From: Flavobacteriaceae bacterium
GTDB taxonomy: Bacteria; Bacteroidota; Bacteroidia; Flavobacteriales; Flavobacteriaceae
Direction of reading: 5' to 3'
Length of the DNA: 64,000 nt
Assembly: GCA_947457615.1 (NCBI GenBank)
Contig: CANGWK010000001.1
Span: forward strand, 1 to 64,000
Made by a program: the position numbers and the translations under genes. Below the pieces are notes generated by a model. It had not been told where the DNA came from. It was given only the letters and a program-made list of their open reading frames with translations, and ran no database searches. Positions 27,132 through 35,893 of the stretch are shown piece after piece. Each line of letters opens with the position of its first letter. The first letter of the stretch is position 1.

Positions 27132-28244
27132 TTAACGTAATAAGGAAAAATGGGATTTGAATGTTTGTAAATTATTAGAAATGTCATAATAATCAACAGT
27201 AAACCAATAATCTGTTGCTGGTAAATTCACACCGTTCAATGTGCCATCCCAACCATAATTTGAGGAAGAAATTTGATGAATAAATTTTCCAAATCTATCG
27301 TTAATATATATCTTTGATTTTGAAAAATTTGGCAGGGCAATAATATTCCAAGAATCATTGAATCCGTCTCCATTAGGGGTGAAAAATTTAGGATATCCAG
27401 AAGCAAATACTGGCAAGCTGATAGTTCCACATAAATATTTATCTCTAACAATTACAGAGTATAAGTTTGGTGTGGAAACAGAAAAAGTTCCACTATCTTG
27501 AAAATTAATTCCATCGATAGAATATTCGTAATCTCCTATTCCATTTACAATTGTAACAACAATATTTTGCACATCATCAAAAGGATTTGTTACGGTTACT
27601 GTTGCTTGTGGAGCAGATGAAACACTCACTGAAGCTGAATCTGAAGCTTGACAACTTGTGCTATTATTAGTAGCGGTAACTGAATATACTCCAATTTGAG
27701 TCACAATTAAATATGGTGTTGTGTTAGGCAAAGTTACTCCATCTTTTTGCCAAACAAAACTATAAGTGCTAGAGGATAGTCCTGTATTAAGAATTCCCTG
27801 ATTTAACCAATTTCCGTTAGTAGGATTGGTACAAATAATTAAATCGTTTAAATTAACCGAAGGTAATGGCTTAATAGTGACTTGTAAATTTTGAATGCTT
27901 GAACATCCATTACTATTAGTTTCTCTTACTGAAACTGTATAAATGCCTGGTGGTGTTAGTTGCCAATCAATAGTTGCAGCATTTGTTACACCTGTTACAG
28001 TTTGTGTTATTGTTCCTGAAAATAATACACCAATTACGTTCCAATTATAGGTAGAACCTGTAGTACCAGCTCCAGAATTTTCAGATGTATCTACTGAATA
28101 ATTCTTTATACTTCCAATGCAAATTGTTTGTTGTCCAAAAGTTAAATTATAACTACTCAATAAAATAAATAAAATGAAAAAAGATAGCAGCCTTGAAGTT
28201 TTCAAGGCTAATAAATTAATTCTATTTTTTATTTTATTGTTCAA
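27132..28244 (-). CDS. T9SS type B sorting domain protein (gliding motility-associated C-terminal domain)
   Basis: 370 aa, third gene of a secreted-protein operon. A signal peptide (SFFILFILLSSYNLTFGQ), an N-terminal PKD/Ig-like module (about 45-130: IKNYSVDTSENSGAGTTGST) similar to that of the upstream protein, two further Ig-like stretches, and the C-terminal CHU_C type B domain (FFTPNGDGFNDSWNI, about 285-370). So it is probably exported by the T9SS to the cell surface. The start is TTG 28244: an in-frame TAA lies just upstream and no ATG exists before the signal peptide. A strong inverted repeat lies within the signal-peptide codons. Confidence 0.88.
   Translation of the reverse strand: MNNKIKNRINLLALKTSRLLSFFILFILLSSYNLTFGQQTICIGSIKNYSVDTSENSGAGTTGSTYNWNVIGVLFSGTITQTVTGVTNAATIDWQLTPPGIYTVSVRETNSNGCSSIQNLQVTIKPLPSVNLNDLIICTNPTNGNWLNQGILNTGLSSSTYSFVWQKDGVTLPNTTPYLIVTQIGVYSVTATNNSTSCQASDSASVSVSSAPQATVTVTNPFDDVQNIVVTIVNGIGDYEYSIDGINFQDSGTFSVSTPNLYSVIVRDKYLCGTISLPVFASGYPKFFTPNGDGFNDSWNIIALPNFSKSKIYINDRFGKFIHQISSSNYGWDGTLNGVNLPATDYWFTVDYYDISNNLQTFKSHFSLLR
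28189..28209 (-). promoter_or_regulatory. Perfect inverted repeat inside the start of the T9SS type B gene
   Basis: AGCCTTGAA and TTCAAGGCT form a perfect 9-bp stem with a 3-nt loop. On the minus strand it is followed six bases later by TTTTTT. It could act as a partial terminator between the second and third genes of the operon, or hinder early elongation of the third gene. Confidence 0.5.
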
Positions 28245-28255
28245 TTAACAAATAT

Positions 28256-29623
28256 TTAGTCGTGGAAAATTGCTGAAGTAGTTGGTGCTGGAGTAGCATT
28301 TATAGTATTTCCCGTAGATGTAGCCGAACAAGAATTTGTGTTGGTAACAATAACAGTGTAATCTCCAGATGTTGTAGCTGTAATTGAAGAAGTTGTTGCT
28401 CCAGTTCCAGTATAGTTTACTCCGTTTAATTGCCATTGGTAATTTAATCCAACTCCTGTATTTGCATTTAATACAACACTTCCTCCTGTACAAAATGTAG
28501 TTGCAGTTGCTGGAGTAATTGTTGCAGTTGGCAATGGATTAACAGCTACCGTAGTGCTTGAAGATGTAGCTGAACAAATATTTGTGTTGGTAACAATAAC
28601 AGTATAATCTCCAGATGTTGTAGCTGTAATTGAAGAAGTTGTTGCTCCAGTTCCAGTATAGTTTACTCCGTTTAATTGCCATTGGTAAGTTAATCCTGTT
28701 CCAGTATTAGCATTTAATACAACACTTCCTCCAGTACAGAATGTAGTTGCAGTTGCTGGGGTTATTGTTGCAGTTGGCAATGGATTAATAGTTACCGTAG
28801 TGCTTGAAGATGTAGCTGAACAAAAATTTGTGTTGGTAACAATAACAGTGTAATCTCCAGATGTTGTTGCTGTAATAGATGAAGTTGTTGCTCCAGTTCC
28901 AGTATAATTTACTCCGTCTAATTGCCATTGGTAAGTTAATCCTGTTCCTGTATTAGCATTCAATACAACACTTCCTCCGGTACAGAATGTAATTGCAGTT
29001 GCTGCAGAAATTGTTGCTGTTGGCAATGGATTAACTGTTACAGTGGTGCTTGAAGATGTAGCTGAACAAGAATTTGTATTGGTAACAATAACAGTGTAAT
29101 CTCCAGATGTTGTTGCTGTAATAGATGAAGTTGTTGCTCCAGTTCCAGTATAATTTACGCCGTTTAATTGCCATTGGTAAGTTAATCCTGTTCCTGTATT
29201 TGCATTTAATACAACACTTCCTCCAGTACAGAATGTAGTTGCAGTTGCTGCATTAATTGTTGCAGTTGGCAATGGATTAACTGTTACAGCCAATGTAACT
29301 TCATTTGCGACACAACCAGTTGCAGTAGTAGTTTCAACAACATGAACAACATAACTTCCTGGTAAAGTAGTAGACCAATTAATGGTTGTGGTATTTCCTC
29401 CATTAGAAATTGGAGTTGGAACTGGGTTAGATCCTGATGTAGTTATAGTCCAATTGTAGGTAGAACCTGGTGTTCCAGATGGCGTGTCTACAGCATAATT
29501 ACGAATTCCAGTGCCTTGACAAAAGTTTTCTGTGATTGCTGAATTCGTTTGAGAATTCATACTCGTTAAGGATCCAAGTAATAAGATCAGGAAAAAGAAG
29601 TTTTTTTTAATAATTGTTTTCAT
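28256..29623 (-). CDS. Secreted Ig-like repeat protein without recognised sorting domain
   Basis: 455 aa. Signal peptide (FFFLILLLGSLTSMNSQ), one distinct N-terminal PKD-like module (about 30-125, IRNYAVDTPSGTPGSTYNW), then four nearly identical 82-aa Ig-like repeats (TFCTGGSVVLNANTGTGL and so on). It ends NATPAPTTSAIFHD with no T9SS type A or B domain, but this tail resembles that of the protein encoded upstream (STTLIYHQ). Likely a surface or extracellular filament/adhesin component. The four repeats are almost identical at DNA level, which suggests recent expansion or ongoing gene conversion. Operon: 22 bp after the first gene and 12 bp before the third. Confidence 0.85.
   Translation of the reverse strand: MKTIIKKNFFFLILLLGSLTSMNSQTNSAITENFCQGTGIRNYAVDTPSGTPGSTYNWTITTSGSNPVPTPISNGGNTTTINWSTTLPGSYVVHVVETTTATGCVANEVTLAVTVNPLPTATINAATATTFCTGGSVVLNANTGTGLTYQWQLNGVNYTGTGATTSSITATTSGDYTVIVTNTNSCSATSSSTTVTVNPLPTATISAATAITFCTGGSVVLNANTGTGLTYQWQLDGVNYTGTGATTSSITATTSGDYTVIVTNTNFCSATSSSTTVTINPLPTATITPATATTFCTGGSVVLNANTGTGLTYQWQLNGVNYTGTGATTSSITATTSGDYTVIVTNTNICSATSSSTTVAVNPLPTATITPATATTFCTGGSVVLNANTGVGLNYQWQLNGVNYTGTGATTSSITATTSGDYTVIVTNTNSCSATSTGNTINATPAPTTSAIFHD
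28297..29280 (-). repeat. Four tandem 246-bp coding repeats
   Basis: The marker GCAATGGATTA recurs at 28531, 28777, 29023 and 29269, exactly 246 bp apart (82 codons). Differences between copies are few and scattered, so copy number could change by recombination. Confidence 0.9.
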
Positions 29624-29644
29624 TTTTTTTATTTTAATTTTTAT

Positions 29645-31165
29645 TTATTGATGATATATTAAGGTTGTTGAGGGGTTTGGATTTACGGTAATAGTACAAG
29701 ACCCAGTCGTGCTACAACCAGAAGTAGTTTTAGCGGTTGCAGTGTAGATTTTGGTAATTGTAGGTTTAGCGTAAAGTGTTGTAGTATTAGTTCCTGTAGT
29801 ATAAGCACTAGTAGCACTTGAATTTGTATATAAACCACTTACAGGTGTCCAGGTAATTGGATTAGTTGTAACAGTTGGAAAACCAAATTGAATATTTGGT
29901 CTCTTCTTTGAAACACTACTAAAGAAAGTACCAGTTGTAAGTGAAGTTGAGTCAAAGCCTGATATTCCAACTCCAGCATCGTCTTTCATTGTATAATAAG
30001 TTGAATTTTCAGAAGTAGAAGTATATCTTGTATAAGTTCCATCCCCGTTACCTGTATTATTTGAATTATGTACAAACTCTACTATAATATTTTCTCCTGT
30101 CCATACAAATATTGTTGCTAGTGAAAAATTAACCCAGCCTGCTGCTGATGGAGTAAATGTTAACGGACCATAAACATCCGAAGTTCCTGTTTCAAAACCT
30201 GTCAACACAGTAGAATTAGTATTTTTCATTCTAATCGTTAAATCAGTACAATCGCTTGAAACAAAGTTATTAACATACAGTCCTACTGATGAAATTGTTC
30301 CTCCATTAACTAATCCAATAGCTGTTAATTCTGCTGCAGTATATATCATTTGAACCTTAGTCCCTCCATACCAGGAATTTAATGGATTTGGTCCGTAACT
30401 AAGTGGACTTATAACATTATTACTTGTTCCTATAATATTTGTTGTATTAGTAATGCTAGTTCCTCCACTTGTTGTTAAAGCTGTAATTGTTCCCTCACAA
30501 ACTGTTGCTGTTGAAGGGGTAACACTAACATTTTGAGGAGGTGTACAAGAAATACTACCATTAAAAGCAACATCATCTATCCTTACAAATCCAGTACTTG
30601 ATGCTCCGTAAAAATATATTCTATAAGTAACTGCAGAAAATGAATTTCCAGTTAATGGAATGGTTTTTGTAACATAGGTTGTTGATATTGTACCCGTAGA
30701 AAGATCAGAAACAAATGAATCTACACTTGATCTAATAGAAAAACTAGTTGCCCCACTTGTAGTTCTGCTAATTCGAAATGTAATAGAACTTAAATTTAAA
30801 TAATATCCTGAATTAGGGGTTACAGAAAACTCCTCATACATATTAGTATTAATAACAGAACCAAAGTCTCCTGTAGATGGTTTAACTGAAAATACATTAT
30901 CATCAATTGAAGATTGAGCATTTATTGTTAAAATATTTTTATTATAAGTTGAAAATGAAACATTTGAAGCCACATTGCTTGCTAATAATCTTGATGCTGG
31001 ACCAGTAGATGTTGAAAGTCCTGTAAATGTGTAGTTCCCTAATAATGTCTGCCCGTTAATTTCTTCACATACGAACACTAAAACCAATAATAAAAATATA
31101 CGAAAAAAAACCTTCTCATTTGAAAGCTTTTCATTATATCTTTTTATTTTAAATAAAGTGATCAA
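29645..31165 (-). CDS. Secreted multidomain protein, first gene of T9SS-linked operon
   Basis: 506 aa. N-terminal hydrophobic stretch (FFRIFLLLVLVFVC) fits a signal peptide. It is followed by a jelly-roll-like domain (about 40-205, ending with the IDDVAFNG motif common in such domains), an Ig-like segment and a C-terminal PKD/Ig-like module. It ends NPNPSTTLIYHQ and lacks a recognisable sorting domain. The start is doubtful: the frame opens at TTG 31165, but ATG 31134 (MKSFQMRRFFF) one frame over would give a better signal peptide if the 8-T tract at 31103-31110 had nine T. This could be a sequencing error, a fixed frameshift or a phase-variable tract. Confidence 0.75.
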   Translation of the reverse strand: MITLFKIKRYNEKLSNEKVFFRIFLLLVLVFVCEEINGQTLLGNYTFTGLSTSTGPASRLLASNVASNVSFSTYNKNILTINAQSSIDDNVFSVKPSTGDFGSVINTNMYEEFSVTPNSGYYLNLSSITFRISRTTSGATSFSIRSSVDSFVSDLSTGTISTTYVTKTIPLTGNSFSAVTYRIYFYGASSTGFVRIDDVAFNGSISCTPPQNVSVTPSTATVCEGTITALTTSGGTSITNTTNIIGTSNNVISPLSYGPNPLNSWYGGTKVQMIYTAAELTAIGLVNGGTISSVGLYVNNFVSSDCTDLTIRMKNTNSTVLTGFETGTSDVYGPLTFTPSAAGWVNFSLATIFVWTGENIIVEFVHNSNNTGNGDGTYTRYTSTSENSTYYTMKDDAGVGISGFDSTSLTTGTFFSSVSKKRPNIQFGFPTVTTNPITWTPVSGLYTNSSATSAYTTGTNTTTLYAKPTITKIYTATAKTTSGCSTTGSCTITVNPNPSTTLIYHQ

Positions 31166-31317
31166 TTAAATTTATTAATAATTTTGATGTTAATAATTGA
31201 ATTATAAATATATAATAAACAGTAAATTTGGCGCAAAATTTATGAATCAAAATTAAAAAAATAATTCTAATAATTCACATGTAAGTTACTTAATATTATC
31301 AATTGGTTTTAATAAAA

Positions 31318-31349
31318 AAAATCCGTTTTGTTTTCACAAAAACGGATTT
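31318..31349 (-). terminator. Rho-independent terminator after yebC
   Basis: AAATCCGTTTT and AAAACGGATTT form a perfect 11-bp stem; on the minus strand it is followed by a run of T. The A run on the other side could let it work in both directions. Confidence 0.85.
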
Positions 31350-31368
31350 AAATATATTTTATATGAAT

Positions 31369-32085
31369 CTATTCCGATTCATCCATAGTATGATAAACGT
31401 TCATCACATCATCATCTTCTTCAATCTTTTCTATTAATTTTTCTACATCTGCAATTTCTGCTTCCGTAAGTTTTTTTGTAATTTGAGGAATTCTTTCAAA
31501 CCCAGAAGATAATATTTCAATACCACGAGATTCTAATTCTTTTTGAATGGCACCAAAACTTTCAAAAGGTGCATAAATCAATATTCCATCTTCATCAGCA
31601 AAAATTTCTTCGGCTCCAAAATCAATGAATTCCAATTCCATTTCTTCGATATCGACATTAGTATTCGGAATTCGAAAATTACAAGTATGGTCAAACATAA
31701 ATTCAACCGATCCTTGTGTTCCCATAGTGCCGTTGCATTTATTGAAATAACTTCTAATATTGGCAACAGTTCTATTATTGTTATCGGTTGCTGTTTCTAT
31801 TAAAAGAGCGATTCCGTGAGGTGCATAGCCTTCAAAAAGTTGCTCTTTATAGTTGGCAGTATCTTTGTCGGTAGCTTTTTTAATGGCACGTTCAACATTT
31901 TCTTTAGGCATGTTTGCAGCCTTCGCATTCTGAATAACAGCACGTAAACGAGAGTTTGCATCCGGACTCGGACCACCTTCTTTAACTGCCATTACAATGT
32001 CTTTTCCAATTCTAGTAAACGCTTTAGCCATTGCTGACCAACGTTTCATTTTTCTGCCTTTTCTAAATTCGAATGCTCTTCCCAT
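31369..32085 (-). CDS. YebC/PmpR-family regulator
   Basis: 238 aa. MGRAFEFRKGRKMKRWSAMAKAFTRIGKDI is a typical YebC N terminus, and GGPSPDANSRLRAVIQNAKAANMPK is the family signature. YebC-family proteins bind DNA as regulators or help ribosomes through proline stretches, depending on the subgroup. The acidic C terminus (EDDDVMNVYHTMDESE) is also typical. It stands alone with its own terminator. Confidence 0.95.
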   Translation of the reverse strand: MGRAFEFRKGRKMKRWSAMAKAFTRIGKDIVMAVKEGGPSPDANSRLRAVIQNAKAANMPKENVERAIKKATDKDTANYKEQLFEGYAPHGIALLIETATDNNNRTVANIRSYFNKCNGTMGTQGSVEFMFDHTCNFRIPNTNVDIEEMELEFIDFGAEEIFADEDGILIYAPFESFGAIQKELESRGIEILSSGFERIPQITKKLTEAEIADVEKLIEKIEEDDDVMNVYHTMDESE

Positions 32086-32208
32086 TTCTATATAATTCTA
32101 TAACTTAACTAAATTTTTAGTGCGTAAATATACCATTTTCAAAGCTAAAAAATCTATGTTTAATGTGGATATTACCCCAAAACACGTTTAAAATAAATAG
32201 GTGATAAA

Positions 32209-33045
32209 CTATTTAGTAGGCTTTTTAATAAGCACTGAATTGTCCACAAATCGTTTCATTTCAATTTTTTGAGCACCATACAATTGAATTTCTGACTTTC
32301 CAGAAGCATCAATTATTAAAGTTTCATTTACTAAAAGATTTACTGTAGAATATGCTTCACAAGTAAGTTCTGCATTTTTAACTACTAAAGCTTTTGCTTC
32401 CAAAGAGGAATTATTATCTAATCGAACTTTCATTTGCAGAGCATCACCAGCAATTACAGCATCACTTTTTTGATATAAATCTAATGTCAAATTAGTTGTG
32501 GAAGTATTTGCTTTTAAGGAAGCATTTTTACTTAAATTGACAATGGTGTTTTCTCCTTTTGTAGTAACCTCTCCTTTAGATTTATCATCCATAATAAGAG
32601 AAAAATTCTTCGATTTAGAACTTAATACTAATTTAGAGTAATCATAACTTTTAAATGTAATGTTGTCCAATTCAATATCTGCAATAGCACTTACTGTAGA
32701 TTCGTTTCTAGAAACAACTTGGTTAAAATCGCTGGTGTATGTAACTCTAATACTAAGTTTTTTAAATCCAGAAATACTTTTTAGGGTTGATAATCTTAAG
32801 GTAGACCCATTAATTTTAGCATCAATAGCTTCGTGCAAATTATCATCGGCTTCAATTTCTAATCCGCATTCAGATCCTTTTACTAAAAAAACTTCCAAAT
32901 TATCATTAACTTCTAAGGATAGGAAATTCTCGATTTTTTTAATCTCTGTAGTAACAATTTTAGATCCTTTAATTTTATCTTTCTTCTGCGAATAAGTAAT
33001 TGTAGTGAAGATAAAAAGTGCAATTAAGAGTATGTTTTTTTTCAT
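32209..33045 (-). CDS. GIN-domain (DUF2807) secreted protein
   Basis: 278 aa. Signal peptide (KKNILLIALFIFTTITYSQ) followed by a repetitive beta-structure segment of the GIN/DUF2807 type (EIKKIENFLSLEVNDNLEVFLVKG), predicted to form a beta-helix on the outside of the cytoplasmic membrane. Function unknown; often linked to PadR-PspC genes in this phylum, as here at 33.8-35.8 kb. A TAAATTTG element lies 22 bp before the ATG. Confidence 0.85.
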   Translation of the reverse strand: MKKNILLIALFIFTTITYSQKKDKIKGSKIVTTEIKKIENFLSLEVNDNLEVFLVKGSECGLEIEADDNLHEAIDAKINGSTLRLSTLKSISGFKKLSIRVTYTSDFNQVVSRNESTVSAIADIELDNITFKSYDYSKLVLSSKSKNFSLIMDDKSKGEVTTKGENTIVNLSKNASLKANTSTTNLTLDLYQKSDAVIAGDALQMKVRLDNNSSLEAKALVVKNAELTCEAYSTVNLLVNETLIIDASGKSEIQLYGAQKIEMKRFVDNSVLIKKPTK

Positions 33046-33066
33046 TTTATGTTAAAATTTAGTACA

Positions 33067-33074
33067 CAAATTTA
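33067..33074 (-). promoter_or_regulatory. -7 promoter element of the GIN-domain gene
   Basis: TAAATTTG on the minus strand, 21 bp before the ATG. Confidence 0.5.
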
Positions 33075-33101
33075 AAAAAAATATTGATTTAATAACTATT
33101 T

Positions 33102-33557
33102 TTAATGTTTTAATCGAATGCTCCATTCAAAATCCATTTCCGAAACAATAGCACCTTCTTCATCAACACCAATAGATTTCAAACAAAGAGTTTGTCCCAC
33201 AGTTGAAACAATAGCTTTTTGAATAGCTTCATTAATTAATTCGCCATCCGAACAAGTAAAAATAATTTGACCTCTAGCTTTTTTTGTAAAATTTCCATTA
33301 ATGTTTGTAACCAACATGGAAATGTTTTTTTTACTTTTCTTAATTTGATACATAACTAAGGCGCCAGTAGTAAGTTCGGCAGCCATCGCTTGTACTGCAA
33401 AATAAATCGAATTAAATGGATTTTGATTTAACCATCGTTGCTTAATCTTAGTTTCGCAAATCCTTGTATTTATTGACTTAACTCTTACTCCACACAAAAA
33501 AGCGGAGGGAAGTTTAAAAAACAAATAGAAGTTTAATTTATTAGGTGAAAATTTCAT
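33102..33557 (-). CDS. DUF4442 (hotdog-fold thioesterase-like) protein
   Basis: 151 aa. The pattern NPFNSIYFAVQAMAAELTTGAL is the DUF4442 hallmark, a hotdog-fold family related to PaaI-type thioesterases. Cytoplasmic by sequence. No substrate can be deduced. Promoter-like TATTTTTG lies 25 bp before the ATG. It is divergent from the PadR-PspC operon. Confidence 0.88.
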   Translation of the reverse strand: MKFSPNKLNFYLFFKLPSAFLCGVRVKSINTRICETKIKQRWLNQNPFNSIYFAVQAMAAELTTGALVMYQIKKSKKNISMLVTNINGNFTKKARGQIIFTCSDGELINEAIQKAIVSTVGQTLCLKSIGVDEEGAIVSEMDFEWSIRLKH

Positions 33558-33582
33558 TATTTAATGATTTCTTGTAAATATA

Positions 33583-33590
33583 CAAAAATA
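33583..33590 (-). promoter_or_regulatory. -7 promoter element of the DUF4442 gene
   Basis: TATTTTTG on the minus strand, about 25 bp before the ATG. Confidence 0.5.
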
Positions 33591-33649
33591 TTGAACAGGT
33601 TAATTTTCTTACCTTTAGTTAAGTTATTGTTAAATAATAGTACTTTGTA

Positions 33650-33681
33650 TTGCATAATACCTTTTTAAGGTTGTATCTTTG
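33650..33681 (+). promoter_or_regulatory. Promoter of the PadR-PspC operon
   Basis: TTG (33650-33652), 21 bp, then TATCTTTG (33674-33681). This implies a 5' UTR of about 80 nt before the PadR ATG. Confidence 0.6.
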
Positions 33682-33767
33682 CATAAGAAATTAATAGACT
33701 TTATTTTTAGAGTTTTAAAAAAAGTAGATTTTAAAAAAGCATAGTAATATTTGAAATAAAAGAAATA

Positions 33768-34106
33768 ATGAACATTGAAAACACAAAGGCTCAAATGAGA
33801 AAAGGAGTTTTAGAGTTTTGTATCTTATCTGTTTTGAAAGAAAAAGAAGCCTACACATCAGAAATTTTAGATACATTAAAAAACGCAAAACTTCTAGTAG
33901 TAGAGGGAACAGTTTATCCACTGCTTACAAGACTAAAAAACGACGGTTTACTCAATTATCGTTGGGAAGAATCTACCTCAGGACCTCCAAGGAAGTATTA
34001 TGAATTAACCGAATTAGGAAAAACATTTTTAAACGAATTAAACAGCACATGGACTGAATTATCCGATGCTGTAAACATAATAACCAATCAAAAACAACAA
34101 TTATGA
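33768..34106 (+). CDS. PadR-family transcriptional regulator
   Basis: 112 aa, a short (subfamily-2 type) PadR with winged helix-turn-helix (RKGVLEFCILSVLKEKEAYT, then VEGTVYPLLTRLKNDGLL) and no long C-terminal helical domain. In Flavobacteriia such regulators sit directly before a PspC gene and probably control it. The stop overlaps the start of the PspC gene by 4 bp (ATGA), so the two are translated together. Confidence 0.92.
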   Translation: MNIENTKAQMRKGVLEFCILSVLKEKEAYTSEILDTLKNAKLLVVEGTVYPLLTRLKNDGLLNYRWEESTSGPPRKYYELTELGKTFLNELNSTWTELSDAVNIITNQKQQL

Positions 34107-35815
34107 ACAAAACAGTAAATATTAATATAGGTGGTTTATTTTTTCATATTGACGAAGATGCGTACCAAAAATTATCTAATTATTTTGAGGCCATAAAACG
34201 TTCTCTTTCAAATTCTTCTGGAAAGGATGAAATTATGAAAGATATTGAAATGCGTGTTGCCGAACTTTTTACCGAAAAACAAAAAAGTGATAAACATGTA
34301 ATTAATACAAACGATGTTGACGAAGTTGTAAGAGTAATGGGGCAACCCGAAGATTATATTATAGACAATGACGCAGAAGAAAAAACATCTTTTACATTTG
34401 TATCATCCGGAAGTAAAAAATTGTATCGTGATGATGACCGCGGCATTATAGGAGGAGTTTGTTCGGGACTTGGACATTATTTTGGGATAGAATCTGTATG
34501 GATTAAACTATTATTTTTAGTGCTATTTTTCGGTTTTGGTTCTGGATTAATTGCTTATTTAGTGTTATGGATTGCAATGCCAAAAGCTGTTACAACATCC
34601 GAAAAATTAGAGATGAGGGGAGAACCAGTAACTATATCGTCTATCGAAAAAAAAGTAAGATCAGAATTTGATTCTGTTTCTGATAAATTAAAAAATGCAA
34701 ATTATGATGAATTAGGCAATCGAATAAAAAATGGAGCTGAATCAGTTGGAAGTAAATTAGGAGATTTTTTAACTTCAGTTTTTCAAATATTTGCTAAAGC
34801 GATAGGTGTTTTTATTTTGATTTTTTCATCACTAGCACTTTTAGGAATATTCGCTATTTCTATGGTAGCGCTATTCTCTAGTTCTTTGCCTACAACCTAT
34901 TTAATTAATCACTTTAGAACACCTCTTGGATTAGAAACGCCACTTTGGATTCAGGGCTTATTGTTTCTATTAACTTTCGGAATTCCATTCTTCTTCTTAC
35001 TTATTTTGGGATTAAAATTAGTAATTAAAAATTATAAATCAATTGGTACGATAGCAAAATATACTTTATTAGCAGTTTGGATTATTGCTGTAGGTATATT
35101 TATTACAGTTGGAATAAATAAATTTACTCAAATAGCTTCAGAAGGCAAAGTGGTTGAAAAAGAGGTTATTAATATTCTACCCACAGACACCTTAACTGTC
35201 AGTTTTAAAAACAACACTTTTTATGATAAGGAAATTAGTAATCTTACCGATTTTAAATTAACTCAAGACGAAACTAATCAGGATATAATTTATTCGAATA
35301 ATGTTTCGATTAAAGTTATGAAAACAGATGAAAAATTACCTTATTTACATATAGAAAAAATAGCATATAGTAAATCGATTCCAGAAGCTAAAATACAAGC
35401 AAAAAAGATTAAATATAGCTTTAAAACAAAAGGTAATCAGTTAATTTTGGATAATTACTTATTATATGAAGTAGCTTCAATGTTTCGAAGTCAAAAAGTA
35501 GAATTGTTCTTATATTTACCTAAAGGAACCATATTAAAAATGGAGGAGAGTGTTCGCGATTTTGATGAATCTGATAATGACTTTTTTAATTTACATTTCA
35601 GCGATAAAAATTACATATATAGAGTAGAGGATTCTAAAATTAAATGTATGAATTGTCCCGAAAATGAAAATGAATACAATGATGTGGATTCGGATGCGAT
35701 CGACTCTGTTAAAACTGTTACAATAAATGGTAAAGAAATATTAAGAGTAGAGTCTACTTCCAAAACTTATGGAAGCGAACCTAAAAAAGTCGGAGTACTA
35801 ATTAAAACTAAATAA
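34103..35815 (+). CDS. PspC-domain membrane protein
   Basis: 570 aa. N-terminal segment (about 1-95) with INIGGLFFHIDEDAY, then the PspC domain (about 110-170: DRGIIGGVCSGLGHYFGI and a helix GLIAYLVLWIAMPKA), further membrane helices around 235-265, 285-315 and 325-350, and a beta-rich C-terminal region (about 370-560) that is probably periplasmic. PspC is a membrane stress sensor in the phage-shock response of other bacteria; the function of this Bacteroidetes form is less clear. Paired with PadR. Confidence 0.9.
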   Translation: MNKTVNINIGGLFFHIDEDAYQKLSNYFEAIKRSLSNSSGKDEIMKDIEMRVAELFTEKQKSDKHVINTNDVDEVVRVMGQPEDYIIDNDAEEKTSFTFVSSGSKKLYRDDDRGIIGGVCSGLGHYFGIESVWIKLLFLVLFFGFGSGLIAYLVLWIAMPKAVTTSEKLEMRGEPVTISSIEKKVRSEFDSVSDKLKNANYDELGNRIKNGAESVGSKLGDFLTSVFQIFAKAIGVFILIFSSLALLGIFAISMVALFSSSLPTTYLINHFRTPLGLETPLWIQGLLFLLTFGIPFFFLLILGLKLVIKNYKSIGTIAKYTLLAVWIIAVGIFITVGINKFTQIASEGKVVEKEVINILPTDTLTVSFKNNTFYDKEISNLTDFKLTQDETNQDIIYSNNVSIKVMKTDEKLPYLHIEKIAYSKSIPEAKIQAKKIKYSFKTKGNQLILDNYLLYEVASMFRSQKVELFLYLPKGTILKMEESVRDFDESDNDFFNLHFSDKNYIYRVEDSKIKCMNCPENENEYNDVDSDAIDSVKTVTINGKEILRVESTSKTYGSEPKKVGVLIKTK

Positions 35816-35817
35816 TC

Positions 35818-35886
35818 ATGGTGAAATTAATAATCATTTGTACTAAATTTTTAATAGCATTGACAGTAGCACTATTATTTAATTAA
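35818..35886 (+). pseudogene. Possible stub of a lost GIN-domain lipoprotein gene, 22 codons
   Basis: ATG 35818 to TAA 35884 reads MVKLIIICTKFLIALTVALL then FN. This looks like the signal peptide of a lipoprotein or secreted protein that stops where the cleavage site should be. In related genomes GIN-domain (DUF2807) proteins commonly follow PadR-PspC genes, so I read it as the 5' remnant of such a gene whose body has been deleted. It starts 2 bp after the PspC stop. A real short membrane peptide is the other option. Confidence 0.4.
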
Positions 35887-35893
35887 TAAAGAA

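Noticed and set aside
28245-28493. 82-aa ORF in the repeat region
   Set aside because: Alternate frame of the tandem-repeat protein gene; low-complexity Cys/Tyr/Lys-rich translation is typical of a shadow.
28297-29280. Tandem repeats as a CRISPR array
   Set aside because: Units are 246 bp, in frame and coding, with no spacers and no cas genes nearby.
31223-31230. Plus-strand TAAATTTG promoter between yebC and the secreted operon
   Set aside because: No plus-strand gene follows; probably a chance match in AT-rich DNA.
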